Positions 1 through 9,476 are shown, counted from the stretch's first letter. The stretch is DNA of 64,000 nucleotides from Pseudomonas iranensis (GCF_014268585.2 NZ_CP077092.1:1674001-1738000), one strand, 5' to 3'. Notes: generated from the sequence alone by a model not told the origin. Program-made: numbers and translations.

Positions 1-611
1 TGATAGCGCTGTTGATACTTGTCGATCAGCTTGATCACCGCGTCCACCGTCAGGCCCACGCCCGCGGCGCCGATGAAGCGGTTGTGGTAGTCGTAAACCT
101 TGTAATTGATGAAGAACGTCAGGTTGTCCTTGTTGGCCAGATCCGGGTCGACGTTGATCTCGTACGGGTCCTGCATGTCGCGCACGCGGAAGTACCAGGT
201 GTCGCGCGGTTCATCGACTTTGACCTGCTTGAGCACGCCTTTGGCGTGGTAGTAGGTGAGCGTGGCATTGGAAACGAAGAACGCCGTGTAGGCGCCGTAA
301 TGGGTCATGACCTCGTCGAGATAGCGGGTCATCTGCTCGGGATTCTGCTCGCCATTGACCACCCAGTCGCGCATGAACGTATCGCGGGACATCATCGAGG
401 AAATCAGGATCGGCCGGACCAGATCTTTCTGGATTTCCGAATAGACCGTGTCGGAGGTCAGCGGCAGTTCGGTGTTGACGATGTTGTCGCGGATCGACTC
501 GCGGGAGGCGAAATAGCTCAACAGTGACGTAGCGAGAAAGCCGGCGCCGAGCAGGGCAACCAGGGTGAGCACCAGTGAACGTTGCGAGTACAAGGGAGAA
601 CGAAGCGGCAT
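1..611 (-). CDS. Membrane sensor protein, N-terminal part (probable dCache-type diguanylate cyclase), truncated by window edge
   Basis: The reverse strand is open from an ATG at 611 to the window edge, giving about 203 residues. Residues 13-33 form a hydrophobic segment (LVLTLVALLGAGFL...), followed by a long extracytoplasmic region containing SRDTFMRDWV and a GAAGVGLTV segment of the kind seen in double-Cache sensor domains. No output domain is visible because the rest lies outside the window. In Pseudomonas this sensor type usually precedes a GGDEF domain, so a diguanylate cyclase is inferred; a kinase or PP2C-like phosphatase output is also possible. It is transcribed away from the REP doublet at 723-816. 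Confidence 0.6.
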   Translation of the reverse strand, partial: MPLRSPLYSQRSLVLTLVALLGAGFLATSLLSYFASRESIRDNIVNTELPLTSDTVYSEIQKDLVRPILISSMMSRDTFMRDWVVNGEQNPEQMTRYLDEVMTHYGAYTAFFVSNATLTYYHAKGVLKQVKVDEPRDTWYFRVRDMQDPYEINVDPDLANKDNLTFFINYKVYDYHNRFIGAAGVGLTVDAVIKLIDKYQQRY

Positions 612-722
612 GGCAGATCCGTTGGCAGTGGCCCGATGGGATGCATTCTAGTGGCACTGCGCGCAAATAACTGCTCCCTGTGCGGCGTGAATGGTCGTTC
701 CTTTATTCGGGGGGGGCCAGAA

Positions 723-816
723 CCCGTGGGAGCGAGCCTGCTCGCGAAGGCGGTGGGTCAGCCACATCAATGTTGAATGACATACCGCATTCGCGAGCAG
801 GCTCGCTCCCACAGGG
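723..816. repeat. REP doublet (REPIN), GTGGGAGCGAGC family
   Basis: Two inverted copies of a palindromic REP sequence lie at 723-748 (CCCGTGGGAGCGAGCCTG...) and 790-816, separated by about 40 bp. The doublet sits between the end of the allophanate hydrolase gene (stop at 825) and the upstream region of the sensor gene. Its outer ends carry GTGGG and its inner ends GCGAA, the usual arrangement of Pseudomonas REPINs. Confidence 0.95.
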
Positions 817-824
817 CGACAGAT

Positions 825-2597
825 TCAGGCCAGGGTTTTGAGGTATGCCCGCCATCCCCCCAAATGACTGATATCCACCGCACCCTCCAACCCATACGGC
901 TCACAGATAAACCCGCTCTCCCAGCGCCCATCCGCCAGTTGCACCTTACCCAGCCCCAGCGGCGCCGGAATCCCGGTGAGAAACGAGCCCAATTCGCTGC
1001 TCGGCAACTCCCAAACCTCCACGGCAATCGCCTCGCCGCCATCCTTGACCCGCACCATCCCCGGCCGCAATGGCGGGCCGCCGGCGAGGGCGTGCAGTCG
1101 ATAGTCCGGCGAACTGAACGTGGTTTCCAGCAAGCGCCCGCCACGCTGGGTCAGTTGCCAGTTCAACGCCAGCCCTTGCAGGTGCGCGCCACACACCACC
1201 AATCGAGCGCGATCATTGCGCGCAGGGTTCGTCGGAGTTGGCAGGGCACTGTCGTGCTGGCGCTGCAAGGCATCGGCCACGCTCAACAGATACTGGTCGG
1301 TAAACACCCGCCCGAACAACGTCACGCCCCACGGCAGACCATTGCTCATGAATGCGGTCGGCACGGCCACGGCGGCGTAGTCGAGCAGGTTCATGAAGTT
1401 GGTGTAATAGCCCAGTTCGGAATTGCGCAGCACCGGCTCGGCCTCAAGCTCGGCCAACGTCACTGGACGGCCGATGGTCGGCGTCAGTACGCAGTCGAGA
1501 TTTTCCAGGGCCTCGTCGCAGAGGGCCTTCAGTGCCTGCAATCGATATTGCGCGCGAAAGGTCTGCACGCCAGTCACTGCCGGAGCCTTGGCCAGCACCG
1601 CACGGATCACTGGCAGCACCGCTTCGGGATTCTGCTCCATCAGCTCACCGGCGACGCTGTAACGCTCGGCGACCCACGGCCCGTCGTAAAGCAACCGCGC
1701 CGCTTCCAGAAACGGTGACAAGTCCAGCTCGACGGCTTCGCCACCCAAGGCCTTGAGCCGTTCGATGGCCGCTGCGAACAACTGTGGCCCCTCGCTGCAA
1801 CCGAAAAACTCCAGATCCTGCGCCCGTGGCACGCCGAAGCGAAACGGCCGTGGCGCGCCAAATGCCGAGCCGTCGTTCCATGCCGGATTTCCTCGGCTGT
1901 ATTCATCGCGAGGATCGTGTTTGGCCGTAAGCGCCAGCAACTGACTGGCCTCGCGAGCAGTCGCGGTGAAGGTGGTTACGCAGTCCAGCGTGCGGCACGC
2001 CGGCAGCACGCCGGCGGTGGTGATCAGGCCTTTGCTCGCCTTCAATCCCACCAGATTATTCAGCGCCGCCGGCACTCGCCCGGAACCAGCGGTGTCAGTG
2101 CCCAAGGCAAAACTCGCCACACCCAGCGCCACTGCCAGTGACGAGCCGGCGCTGGAGCCGCCGGACGGATACTCGGGCAAAACGCTGTTCGGACACGCAC
2201 CATAAGGCGAGCGGCTGCCATTGAGGCCGGTGGCAAACTGATCGAGATTGGTCTTGCCCAGCGGAATCGCCCCCAGCGCCAACAGCTGCTCGACGATGCT
2301 CGCCGACTGCTGCGGCACATAGGCAAACGCCGGGCACGCGGCGGTGGTGGGAATGCCGGCCAGATCGATGTTGTCCTTGATCGCGAACGGCACGCCATAC
2401 AGCGGCAGACTGTCGAGGTCACGATCGTCGAGGGCGGCCAGATACGGCTCCAGTTCATCGACGCTGAGCAGGTGGATGAACAGGTGATAGTCGGGATTCA
2501 GCGCAGCGGCTTTTTCGCGCAATTGCAGCAGCAGTTGGCGCGGTGTGGTATCGCCATTGCGATAGGCCTGGCGCAGTGCATCGAGTTGCAGATTCAT
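825..2597 (-). CDS. atzF: Allophanate hydrolase
   Basis: This 590-residue protein belongs to the amidase-signature family and hydrolyses allophanate to CO2 and two ammonia. The Ser-cisSer-Lys triad is visible: K74 in FAIKDN, S149 in PSGGSSAGSS and the nucleophile S172 in GTDTAGSGR. The C-terminal part (about 460-590) is the extra AtzF domain found in allophanate hydrolases, and the total length is normal for the family. It is the last gene of the guanidine operon, 25 bp after the carboxylase, and acts in the cytoplasm on the product of the carboxylase and DUF1989 proteins. The ATG at 2597 follows an AAGGATC-like ribosome site. A REP doublet lies immediately after the stop. Confidence 0.93.
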   Translation of the reverse strand: MNLQLDALRQAYRNGDTTPRQLLLQLREKAAALNPDYHLFIHLLSVDELEPYLAALDDRDLDSLPLYGVPFAIKDNIDLAGIPTTAACPAFAYVPQQSASIVEQLLALGAIPLGKTNLDQFATGLNGSRSPYGACPNSVLPEYPSGGSSAGSSLAVALGVASFALGTDTAGSGRVPAALNNLVGLKASKGLITTAGVLPACRTLDCVTTFTATAREASQLLALTAKHDPRDEYSRGNPAWNDGSAFGAPRPFRFGVPRAQDLEFFGCSEGPQLFAAAIERLKALGGEAVELDLSPFLEAARLLYDGPWVAERYSVAGELMEQNPEAVLPVIRAVLAKAPAVTGVQTFRAQYRLQALKALCDEALENLDCVLTPTIGRPVTLAELEAEPVLRNSELGYYTNFMNLLDYAAVAVPTAFMSNGLPWGVTLFGRVFTDQYLLSVADALQRQHDSALPTPTNPARNDRARLVVCGAHLQGLALNWQLTQRGGRLLETTFSSPDYRLHALAGGPPLRPGMVRVKDGGEAIAVEVWELPSSELGSFLTGIPAPLGLGKVQLADGRWESGFICEPYGLEGAVDISHLGGWRAYLKTLA

Positions 2598-2622
2598 CAG
2601 TTGATCCTTTTCAGAAATGGCT

Positions 2623-5600
2623 TCAGTCGAGTTCCAGCACCGCCACCCGTTGTCCGGCGCGCACCGCCGAACCGGGTTGCACGCGGATCTCGCGCACCAC
2701 GCCGGCCAGCGGCGCGAGGACAGGGATTTCCATCTTCATCGACTCGAGAATCACCAGTACATCGCCCGCCGCGACGCGCTGGCCGGTCTCGACCTGCACC
2801 TGCCAGAGATTGCCGGCGATGTGGCTGTCGACGCTGTGTTCACCGCTGTGCAGCGGTGCTTCTTCGCTGGCGTCAGGCACGGCTTCTTCGCTGTCGAAAT
2901 GCGCCTGGCCGCTGGCGATCCAGCGCTCGCGTTCAGCCTTGAACGCGCCCTGTTGCTGCGCACGGAAAGCGCTGATGCCCTCGGCTTCCTGACTGAGAAA
3001 TGCCTGATAGTCGGCGAGGTTGAGCTGGCTGTGTTCGATGTTCAGATCGAAGCGCCCAAGGGGGAAGTCGCGGCGGATGCGCAGCAGTTCTTCAGCGCTG
3101 ACCGGGTAGAAGCGGATCTGATCGAAGAAGCGCAGCAGCCACGGTTTGCCATCGAACGCGGCGACTTCGCGATAGCGATTCCACATCTGCAGGGTGCGCC
3201 CGACAAACTGATAACCGCCCGGGCCTTCCATGCCGTACACGCACATGTAGGCGCCGCCGATGCCCACCGAATTCTCGGCGGTCCAGGTACGCGCCGGGTT
3301 GTACTTGGTGGTCACCAGACGATGGCGCGGATCGAGCGGCGTGGCCACCGGCGCGCCGAGGTAAACGTCGCCAAGGCCCATCACCAGATAGCTCGCATCG
3401 AACACCGTGCGCTGCACTTCGTCGAGGTTCGGCAGGTCGTTGATGCGCCGGATGAACTCCAGATTGCTCGGGCACCACGGCGCGTCCTTGCGCACGGTGG
3501 TCATGTATTTCTCGATCGCCAACTGGCAGGCCGGGTCGTCCCACGACAGCGGCAAGTGCACGATGCGCGACGGCACTTGCAGATCTTTTGCGGCGCACAC
3601 CGCGTCCCATTCGCCGGCGATGATGCCGAGCAGATCGGCCAGCGGCAGTTGCTCCGGCTGGTAGTGCACTTGCAGCGAGCGAATGCCCGGGGTGAGGTCG
3701 ATCACCCCATCCAGGGCTTGGCTTTCCAGCGCCTGCATCAGTGCGTGGGCGCGAAAGCGCAGGACCAGATCAAGCTCCGGCGCGCCGATTTCCAGCAGTA
3801 GATGAGTGTCGCCAGAAACCCGTGCAACCAGTCGCTGATCGCCTTGGCCCAACGCCAACACCACAGGCGACATCAAACCCTGTGGGAGCGAGCCTGCTCG
3901 CGAAGAGGCCGTGTCAGTCAATATCGATTTGTCTGGGGCGACGCTTTCGCGAGCAGGCTCGCTCCCACAGGGGGCATCCCATTTCAGGGCGAGATCGCGG
4001 GCGGTGCAGAGGTCGACGGGGATGAACTGAATTTTATCGCCCGCCTTGAGCTGCCCCAGCTGCCACAGATCCGCCTCGATCACCGTCACCGGGCAGACAA
4101 ACCCACCCAGGCTCGGGCCATCCGGGCCGAGGATCACCGGCATGTCCCCGGTGAAATCCACCGCACCAATCGCATACGGATTGTCATGGATGTTCGACGG
4201 GTGCAGACCCGCTTCACCGCCATCCTCACGCACCCACTCAGGCTTCGGTCCGATCAGGCGCACGCCGGTGCGGCTGGAGTTGAAATGCACTTCCCACTGG
4301 GTCGCGAAGAATGTGGCGATGTAGTTTTCGCTGAAGTATTCCGGTGCGCCGTGCGGGCCGTAGATCACCCGGATCTGGCGCACGCTCGGCAGCGCCGTGA
4401 TGTGCTGTTCGGCCAGTTGCTGGCCGGCGCTGCGCTCGGCCAATGCCGGCACATGCAACACGTCACCGGCCCTCAACGCGCGACCGCCATGCCCGCCAAA
4501 CTGGCCGAGGGTGAAGGTACTTTTGCTGCCCAGATAATCCGGCACCTGCACGCCGCCGCGCAGGCACAGATAACTGCGCGCGCCGGCGCCGCTGATGCTG
4601 CCCAGCTGCAACGTCGCGCCGGCCGGGATCAGCAGCGCGGTGTTCATCGGTACCGGTTCAGCGTCAAGGGTCAAGGCAATCGGCGCGCCGGTCACCGCGA
4701 CCACCGCGTCACAATTGAAGCGCAGGATCGGCCCGCTCATGGTGATTTCCAGTGCGGCGGCGCCTTGTTCATTGCCGAGCAGACGATTGCCCAGGCGCAG
4801 CGCTCGGCTGTCCATCGGCCCCGAGGGTGGCACGCCGACGGCCCAGTAGCCGAGGCGTCCGGGATAGTCCTGCACGCTGGTTTGCGTACCGGCGCTGAGT
4901 ACTTCGAAGGTGTTGGCGTGATACAGCAGATTTTCCAGACAACGGGTCCACGGCTGACCGCTGGCGAATGGAGTATCGAGCAGAATCTGGCGCAGGTAAT
5001 CGCGGTTGGTTTCCACGCCGTACAGCAGGCTATCGCCCAATGCCTGATGGAGTTCGGCGCGAGCCTGTTCGCGACTCGGCGCCCACGCGATGAGCTTGGC
5101 GATCATCGGATCGAAATACGGCGGAATTTCTACACCGGCCTCGACCCAGGTGTCGATGCGCAACTCAACGCCGTTGGCTGGCGGAAATTGCACAGCGGTC
5201 AGCAGGCCCGGGCTCGGCTGGAAATCACGCCCCGGATCTTCCGCGTACAGACGTGCCTGAATCGCATGGCCCTGCGGTTCCAGGCCTTGATACAACTCGT
5301 TCAGCGGCGGCAGATCACCAGCGGCCAGCTCGATCATCCAGCGCACCAGATCCACGTCCCACACCTGTTCGGTGACGCCGTGCTCGACCTGCAACCGCGT
5401 GTTCACTTCGAGAAAATAGAAGCGCTGGCCCTCGCTGTCGAAGACGAATTCGACGGTGCCGGCGCTGCGGTAATTCACTGCTTGCGCCAGTTTGATCGCC
5501 GCTGCGCACAGCTCATCGGCCATGCCTTCTGGCAGGTTCGGCGCCGGGGTTTCTTCGAGGACTTTCTGGTTGCGCCGCTGCACCGAACAGTCGCGCACGC

Positions 5601-6270
5601 CGAGAGCGATGACTTCACCGCAGCCGTCGCCGAACACCTGCACTTCCAGATGCCGCGCGCGTTCGATGTACTTCTCGATGAACACGCCGGCGTCGCTGAA
5701 GTTATTCTGGCCGAGGCGTTTCACGGCTTCGAACGACTCGCTCAACTCGCTCGCGCTGCGGCACACGCGCATGCCGATGCCACCACCGCCAGCGGTGCTT
5801 TTCAGCATCACCGGGTAGCCGACCTGTTCGGCGGCGCTCAGCGCGCAATCGAGGCTGTCGAGCAGGTCGGTGCCTTCGAGCATCGGTACGCCGTGCTGTT
5901 TGGCCAAGGCGCGAGCAGTGTGCTTGAGGCCGAACACCCGCAATTGCTCCGGCGTCGGCCCGATGAAGGCGATGCCCTGCGCTTCGCAGGCTTCGGCGAA
6001 CGCTGCGTTCTCGGAGAGAAATCCGTAGCCGGGATGAATCGCCGTGGCGCCACTTTGTTTGGCGATCGTGAGGATTTTGTCTATCGCCAGATACGTCGCG
6101 GACGCCGCGCCTTCGCCGAGGCTGTACGCTTCAGCGGCCTGGGAGATGTGCAGGCTGGCAGCATCGGCTTCGGAGTACACGGCGACGCCTTGGGCCTTCA
6201 GCACGTTGATCGTGCGCAGGATGCGACAGGCAATCGCGCCACGGTTGGCGATGAGGATTTTTTCGAACAT
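2623..6270 (-). CDS. Biotin-dependent guanidine/urea carboxylase, with an in-frame REP doublet
   Basis: This 1215-residue multidomain enzyme starts at MFEKILIANRG (ATG 6270); the 33 codons open upstream do not look like protein. It has a biotin carboxylase/ATP-grasp N-terminus (about 1-450), two KipA/KipI-type allophanate-hydrolase-subunit-like domains, and a C-terminal biotinyl domain with the ESMKME biotin-lysine motif. The family was named urea carboxylase. Members beside two DUF1989 genes and a ykkC riboswitch are known to carboxylate guanidine, and that applies here. Residues about 767-798, between the two Kip-like domains, are encoded by a REP doublet (3878-3972). The flanking frame is preserved, so the protein should be full length with a linker of roughly 30 extra residues. 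Confidence 0.92.
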   Translation of the reverse strand: MFEKILIANRGAIACRILRTINVLKAQGVAVYSEADAASLHISQAAEAYSLGEGAASATYLAIDKILTIAKQSGATAIHPGYGFLSENAAFAEACEAQGIAFIGPTPEQLRVFGLKHTARALAKQHGVPMLEGTDLLDSLDCALSAAEQVGYPVMLKSTAGGGGIGMRVCRSASELSESFEAVKRLGQNNFSDAGVFIEKYIERARHLEVQVFGDGCGEVIALGVRDCSVQRRNQKVLEETPAPNLPEGMADELCAAAIKLAQAVNYRSAGTVEFVFDSEGQRFYFLEVNTRLQVEHGVTEQVWDVDLVRWMIELAAGDLPPLNELYQGLEPQGHAIQARLYAEDPGRDFQPSPGLLTAVQFPPANGVELRIDTWVEAGVEIPPYFDPMIAKLIAWAPSREQARAELHQALGDSLLYGVETNRDYLRQILLDTPFASGQPWTRCLENLLYHANTFEVLSAGTQTSVQDYPGRLGYWAVGVPPSGPMDSRALRLGNRLLGNEQGAAALEITMSGPILRFNCDAVVAVTGAPIALTLDAEPVPMNTALLIPAGATLQLGSISGAGARSYLCLRGGVQVPDYLGSKSTFTLGQFGGHGGRALRAGDVLHVPALAERSAGQQLAEQHITALPSVRQIRVIYGPHGAPEYFSENYIATFFATQWEVHFNSSRTGVRLIGPKPEWVREDGGEAGLHPSNIHDNPYAIGAVDFTGDMPVILGPDGPSLGGFVCPVTVIEADLWQLGQLKAGDKIQFIPVDLCTARDLALKWDAPCGSEPARESVAPDKSILTDTASSRAGSLPQGLMSPVVLALGQGDQRLVARVSGDTHLLLEIGAPELDLVLRFRAHALMQALESQALDGVIDLTPGIRSLQVHYQPEQLPLADLLGIIAGEWDAVCAAKDLQVPSRIVHLPLSWDDPACQLAIEKYMTTVRKDAPWCPSNLEFIRRINDLPNLDEVQRTVFDASYLVMGLGDVYLGAPVATPLDPRHRLVTTKYNPARTWTAENSVGIGGAYMCVYGMEGPGGYQFVGRTLQMWNRYREVAAFDGKPWLLRFFDQIRFYPVSAEELLRIRRDFPLGRFDLNIEHSQLNLADYQAFLSQEAEGISAFRAQQQGAFKAERERWIASGQAHFDSEEAVPDASEEAPLHSGEHSVDSHIAGNLWQVQVETGQRVAAGDVLVILESMKMEIPVLAPLAGVVREIRVQPGSAVRAGQRVAVLELD
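3878..3972. repeat. REP doublet (REPIN) inside the carboxylase coding sequence
   Basis: Inverted arms at 3878-3904 (CCCTGTGGGAGCGAGCC...) and about 3945-3972 (...GCTCGCTCCCACAGGG) match the REPIN at 723-816 almost base for base. The element lies inside the open frame of the carboxylase and is read as peptide containing GSEPARES and SRAGSLPQ, typical translations of this repeat. The flanking protein reads as normal family sequence on both sides, so the insertion kept the frame. Confidence 0.95.
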
Positions 6271-6465
6271 GGCATAACCCCTGAAGGGGGAGCGGGCCGT
6301 CCCGCTGTTTTTCGACAGACATCCGGGCCGTCCCGGATGGAAAACACACACTTCACTCCAACCCACCACAAACCCACAGGGTTCAGGGTTGTCCGGTGGA
6401 TTTCAGGCACTGCCCGGAACGCGCCTGGCACAGTGCAAAAAGCCAACGGCGTAAGCGGCTGATGG

Positions 6466-7107
6466 TCAGTTCCATACGAGCAACTCCGCCGGGGTCGGGT
6501 TGTAGGCATTGCATGGATTGTTCAGCTGCGGGCAGTTGGAAATCAGCACGATGACGTCCACCTCCGCGCGCAAATCAACGTACTTGCCCGGCGCAGAAAT
6601 CCCGTCCTCGAAGCTCAGCCCGCCATCTGCCGTTACCGGCACGTTCATGAAGAAATTGATGTTCGGCCCGATGTCACCTTTGCTCAATCGGCCGTCGTGG
6701 GCGCAGGCGCGCAGGTAGTTGTCGCGGCAGCTGTGCATGTAGCGTTTTTCCAGGGCGTAGCGCACGGTGTTGCTCTCTTGCGCGCAGGCACCGCCGAGGG
6801 TGTCGTGGCGCCCGCAGGTGTCGGCAACGATGGTCAGCATCGGCTGGCCGAGGTTGGAATACAGCACGCTGCCGGTGCTCAGGTAGACGCTGTTCTGCCG
6901 GCGCAAGGTGCGTTGCACGTCGTAGCGTTCCTTGGGGTTGGCGAGGCTGTAGAACAAGGTGTCGACGGCCTGATTGCCTTCCAGATCGAGGATGCGCAGG
7001 GTCTGCCCGGCCTTGACCTCCATCAGCCAGGGCTCGCCGGCGGGAATGGTCGCGCGGTAGATCGCGCTGTCGGCTTGCTTGTGCGAAGTGGCGATTGCGA
7101 GTGACAT
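6466..7107 (-). CDS. DUF1989 protein, carboxyguanidine deiminase subunit (shorter paralogue)
   Basis: This 213-residue DUF1989 protein was formerly annotated as urea carboxylase-associated protein or aminomethyltransferase-like. It carries the family motif DTCGRHDTLGGACAQE near residues 117-132 and a GPNINFFMNVP segment. Paired DUF1989 proteins beside a guanidine carboxylase are known to form the carboxyguanidine deiminase CgdAB, which releases ammonia and yields allophanate. I cannot say which of the two genes corresponds to CgdA, so no symbol is given. It lies between the longer paralogue and the carboxylase on the same strand. The gap to the carboxylase is 195 bp and has no evident terminator. 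Confidence 0.88.
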   Translation of the reverse strand: MSLAIATSHKQADSAIYRATIPAGEPWLMEVKAGQTLRILDLEGNQAVDTLFYSLANPKERYDVQRTLRRQNSVYLSTGSVLYSNLGQPMLTIVADTCGRHDTLGGACAQESNTVRYALEKRYMHSCRDNYLRACAHDGRLSKGDIGPNINFFMNVPVTADGGLSFEDGISAPGKYVDLRAEVDVIVLISNCPQLNNPCNAYNPTPAELLVWN

Positions 7108-7118
7108 GGCTGCGATCC

Positions 7119-7844
7119 TCAGGCGAACAAACGGTCGGTGTTGATGAAGCCGCGCTCGTTTTCCGGGCGCGAAGTGCGGCAGTGTTCGGCGACGCTGTCG
7201 TCGGCGTTCATCCAGCTCAGCTTCAAGGGTTTCGGGGCGTATTCGGGGGACGGGTCCATTGGATGTTGCAAGGCGGTGAGCACCACCAGGCTGTCCATCG
7301 GCGCGTATAGCTCGATGTAGTCGCCGGCCTTCGAGTTGCCTTCGACGAAGTGGAAACGCCCGGCCTCATCGACGTTCACACGGCTGAACAGATTGAGGGT
7401 CATCAGCAGGTCGGACAGGCCCAGGCCCCACTTGCCGAGCTCCACCAACAGGTTGTCGGTGCCATTGCGAAAGAAGCCGTTGCGCAGTTCCTGGTAGCGG
7501 CCCTGGCCGTATTTTTCTGCGACCTCTTGCGCGCACAGCACGCCGCCGAGGCTGTCGCTCCAGCCGCAGGTGTCGGTGGTGATCGCGGCTAGCACGCGGC
7601 CCATGTCCGAGTACAGGCAGTGGCCGGCGGTGAGCTTGGCGGTGTGTTGGCATTTGAGGCTGTCGGGCAGGTTCAATCGCTCGGTTTTTTCATTGGCATT
7701 GAGCAAGGTCAGGCTGACATTGGCGCCGCCGCGCAGGTCGGTCAGGCGCAGCAATTGGCCGCGCTTGAGCACGAATGAACGGTGGCCGCCGCCCGGCAGC
7801 AGTTCTTCAGCGAAGGGTGGGAAGAGTTGGATTGAATCAGTCAT
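7119..7844 (-). CDS. DUF1989 protein, carboxyguanidine deiminase subunit (longer paralogue)
   Basis: This 241-residue DUF1989 protein is the partner of the gene at 6466-7107 and ends 11 bp before it. It has the matching motif DTCGWSDSLGGVLCAQE, which is the main local similarity between the two paralogues. The paralogue pair is the arrangement known for carboxyguanidine deiminase, a heteromeric enzyme working between guanidine carboxylase and allophanate hydrolase. Thirteen bp separate it from the upstream ABC ATPase gene, so it is co-transcribed and perhaps translationally coupled. The alternative older name is urea carboxylase-associated protein 2. Confidence 0.88.
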   Translation of the reverse strand: MTDSIQLFPPFAEELLPGGGHRSFVLKRGQLLRLTDLRGGANVSLTLLNANEKTERLNLPDSLKCQHTAKLTAGHCLYSDMGRVLAAITTDTCGWSDSLGGVLCAQEVAEKYGQGRYQELRNGFFRNGTDNLLVELGKWGLGLSDLLMTLNLFSRVNVDEAGRFHFVEGNSKAGDYIELYAPMDSLVVLTALQHPMDPSPEYAPKPLKLSWMNADDSVAEHCRTSRPENERGFINTDRLFA

Positions 7845-7857
7845 TGGAGCAGTCCTC

Positions 7858-8646
7858 TCAAGCAGTGCGAAGGGTGCCCGCCAGCGGCAGCGGCAGGGCC
7901 TCGACGGCGGCGCGCTGGGCGCGGCGGTCGCTGTTCAACGGGATGTCGTAGGTGATGCGGGCGCCATAGGCGCCGGGGGCGTGCGGGTCGAGGCGCACCT
8001 TGTCGAACACCAGCAGGCGCGTGCCCAGGCTGAAGCCTTCCGACAGGTCGTGGGTGACCATGAACACCGTCAGTTGCGTCTCGCGCCACAGCTCCAGCAG
8101 CAGCGCGTGCATGTCTTTGCGAATGCCCGGATCGAGCGCGCCGAAGGGCTCGTCGAGCAGCAACACGCGCGGCTTCATGATCAGCGCCTGGGCGATGGCC
8201 AAGCGTTGCTGCATGCCGCCGGACAGCTGTGCCGGGTACTTGTCCTGCGCATGGCCGAGGCCGACTTTTGTCAGCAGGGCTGCAGCCTGCTCGCGCGCCT
8301 CGCGTTTGGCGTTGCCGAACAGCCGGCCGAGCAAGGGCGCGCGCGGCAATTCGAGACCGAGGGCGACGTTGTCGAGCACGCTCAGGTGCGGGAACACCGA
8401 GTAGCGTTGGAAGACCACGCCACGGCTGGCATCCGGCTCGCTGGCCAAGGGCTGGCCGTCGAGCAGAATCTCCCCGCGACTGGCGCTTTCCTGGCCGAGC
8501 AGCAGGCGCAGGAAGGTCGATTTGCCGCAACCGGAGGCGCCGACCAAGGTGCAGAACTCGCCTTCGTTGACGCTCAGGTTCAAGCCTTCCAGAACCACTT
8601 GATCGGCGTACTGCTGCCAGACGTTTTTTACTGTGATGAAGCTCAT
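7858..8646 (-). CDS. ABC transporter ATP-binding protein (guanidine operon)
   Basis: This 262-residue ABC ATPase has Walker A GASGCGKST, signature LSGGMQQR, Walker B LLLDEP and the D-loop FGALD, with the switch His in VTHD. It belongs to the NitT/TauT-type importer class, which pairs with one permease and a periplasmic binding protein, both present just upstream. Its start overlaps the permease stop by 4 bp (ATGA at 8643-8646). The substrate is inferred from the operon and riboswitch to be guanidine or a close relative, not shown by the protein itself. Confidence 0.92.
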   Translation of the reverse strand: MSFITVKNVWQQYADQVVLEGLNLSVNEGEFCTLVGASGCGKSTFLRLLLGQESASRGEILLDGQPLASEPDASRGVVFQRYSVFPHLSVLDNVALGLELPRAPLLGRLFGNAKREAREQAAALLTKVGLGHAQDKYPAQLSGGMQQRLAIAQALIMKPRVLLLDEPFGALDPGIRKDMHALLLELWRETQLTVFMVTHDLSEGFSLGTRLLVFDKVRLDPHAPGAYGARITYDIPLNSDRRAQRAAVEALPLPLAGTLRTA

Positions 8647-9458
8647 TTCGCCGCTCCCTCATACCAAGGGAAAGCGCGCTGGGTCAGCTGTTTCAAGCCC
8701 CAGTCCATCAGCCAGGCGAGCAGGGTGATCCACACCACGTAGGGCAGGATCACATCCATCGCCAGGTAGCGCCGCACCAGAAAGATCCGGTAGCCGAGGC
8801 CATCGGTGGAGGCGATCGCTTCGGCGGCAATCAGGAACAGCCACGCCGAACCGAGCATCAAGCGCAGCGAGATCAGCAAGCGCGGCAACAGCTGCGGCAA
8901 GACCACGCGCAGCATCAACGTCCAGGTCGAGGCGCCGAGGGTCTGCGCCTTGATCAGCAGTTCGACCGGAATGTCGCGGGCACGCTGTTCCAGATCCCGG
9001 GCCAGTGCCGGGGTGATGCCAATCACAATCAGCATGACTTTCGACAACTCGCCCAGGCCGAAGACGATGAACAGAATCGGCAGGATCGCCAGCGGCGGCA
9101 CCATCGACAGCACCGTCAGCAACGGCGACAACGGCGCGCCGAACAGCGGCAGGGTGCCCGCCGCGATACCGAGGCAAAGACCCGCCAGCGCCGCGATGCC
9201 GAGGCCGATGGCCAAACGCCGCAGACTCGACGCAGTGTCTTGCCACAACAGGTATTCACCGGTGCGGCTGTCGGCGTTGAAGGCCAAGCGTTTAACCGCG
9301 TCGCTCATCTGCACGGCGCTGGGCAGCAGTTTGTCGTTGGGGTTGTCCGCCAGGCGCTCGGCCGAGCCTGTGAAGTAGGCGAACAGCACCAGCGCGAACG
9401 GCAGGATCACCAGCAACAGGCGACTCGGGCGATCAGGGTGGCGATTGATCAGGCGCAT
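8643..9458 (-). CDS. ABC transporter permease (guanidine operon)
   Basis: This 271-residue inner-membrane permease of the NitT/TauT class has about six hydrophobic segments and an EAA-type cytoplasmic loop (about 165-195, LIKAQTLGAST...LPQLLPRLL). The ATG at 9458 is chosen because GGAGG lies 8 bases upstream; the in-frame TTG at 9464 overlaps that site. It is 18 bp after the binding-protein gene and overlaps the ATPase gene. It forms the membrane channel of the importer that supplies the carboxylase pathway. Confidence 0.9.
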   Translation of the reverse strand: MRLINRHPDRPSRLLLVILPFALVLFAYFTGSAERLADNPNDKLLPSAVQMSDAVKRLAFNADSRTGEYLLWQDTASSLRRLAIGLGIAALAGLCLGIAAGTLPLFGAPLSPLLTVLSMVPPLAILPILFIVFGLGELSKVMLIVIGITPALARDLEQRARDIPVELLIKAQTLGASTWTLMLRVVLPQLLPRLLISLRLMLGSAWLFLIAAEAIASTDGLGYRIFLVRRYLAMDVILPYVVWITLLAWLMDWGLKQLTQRAFPWYEGAAK

Positions 9459-9476
9459 GGCCAAATCCTCCGTGGC

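Noticed and set aside
3802..6462. A long open frame (886 codons) on the plus strand opposite the carboxylase gene
   Set aside because: It mirrors the codon structure of the real minus-strand gene in high-GC DNA, has low-complexity Arg/Ala/His-rich content and no domain. The opposite strand encodes an unmistakable biotin carboxylase.
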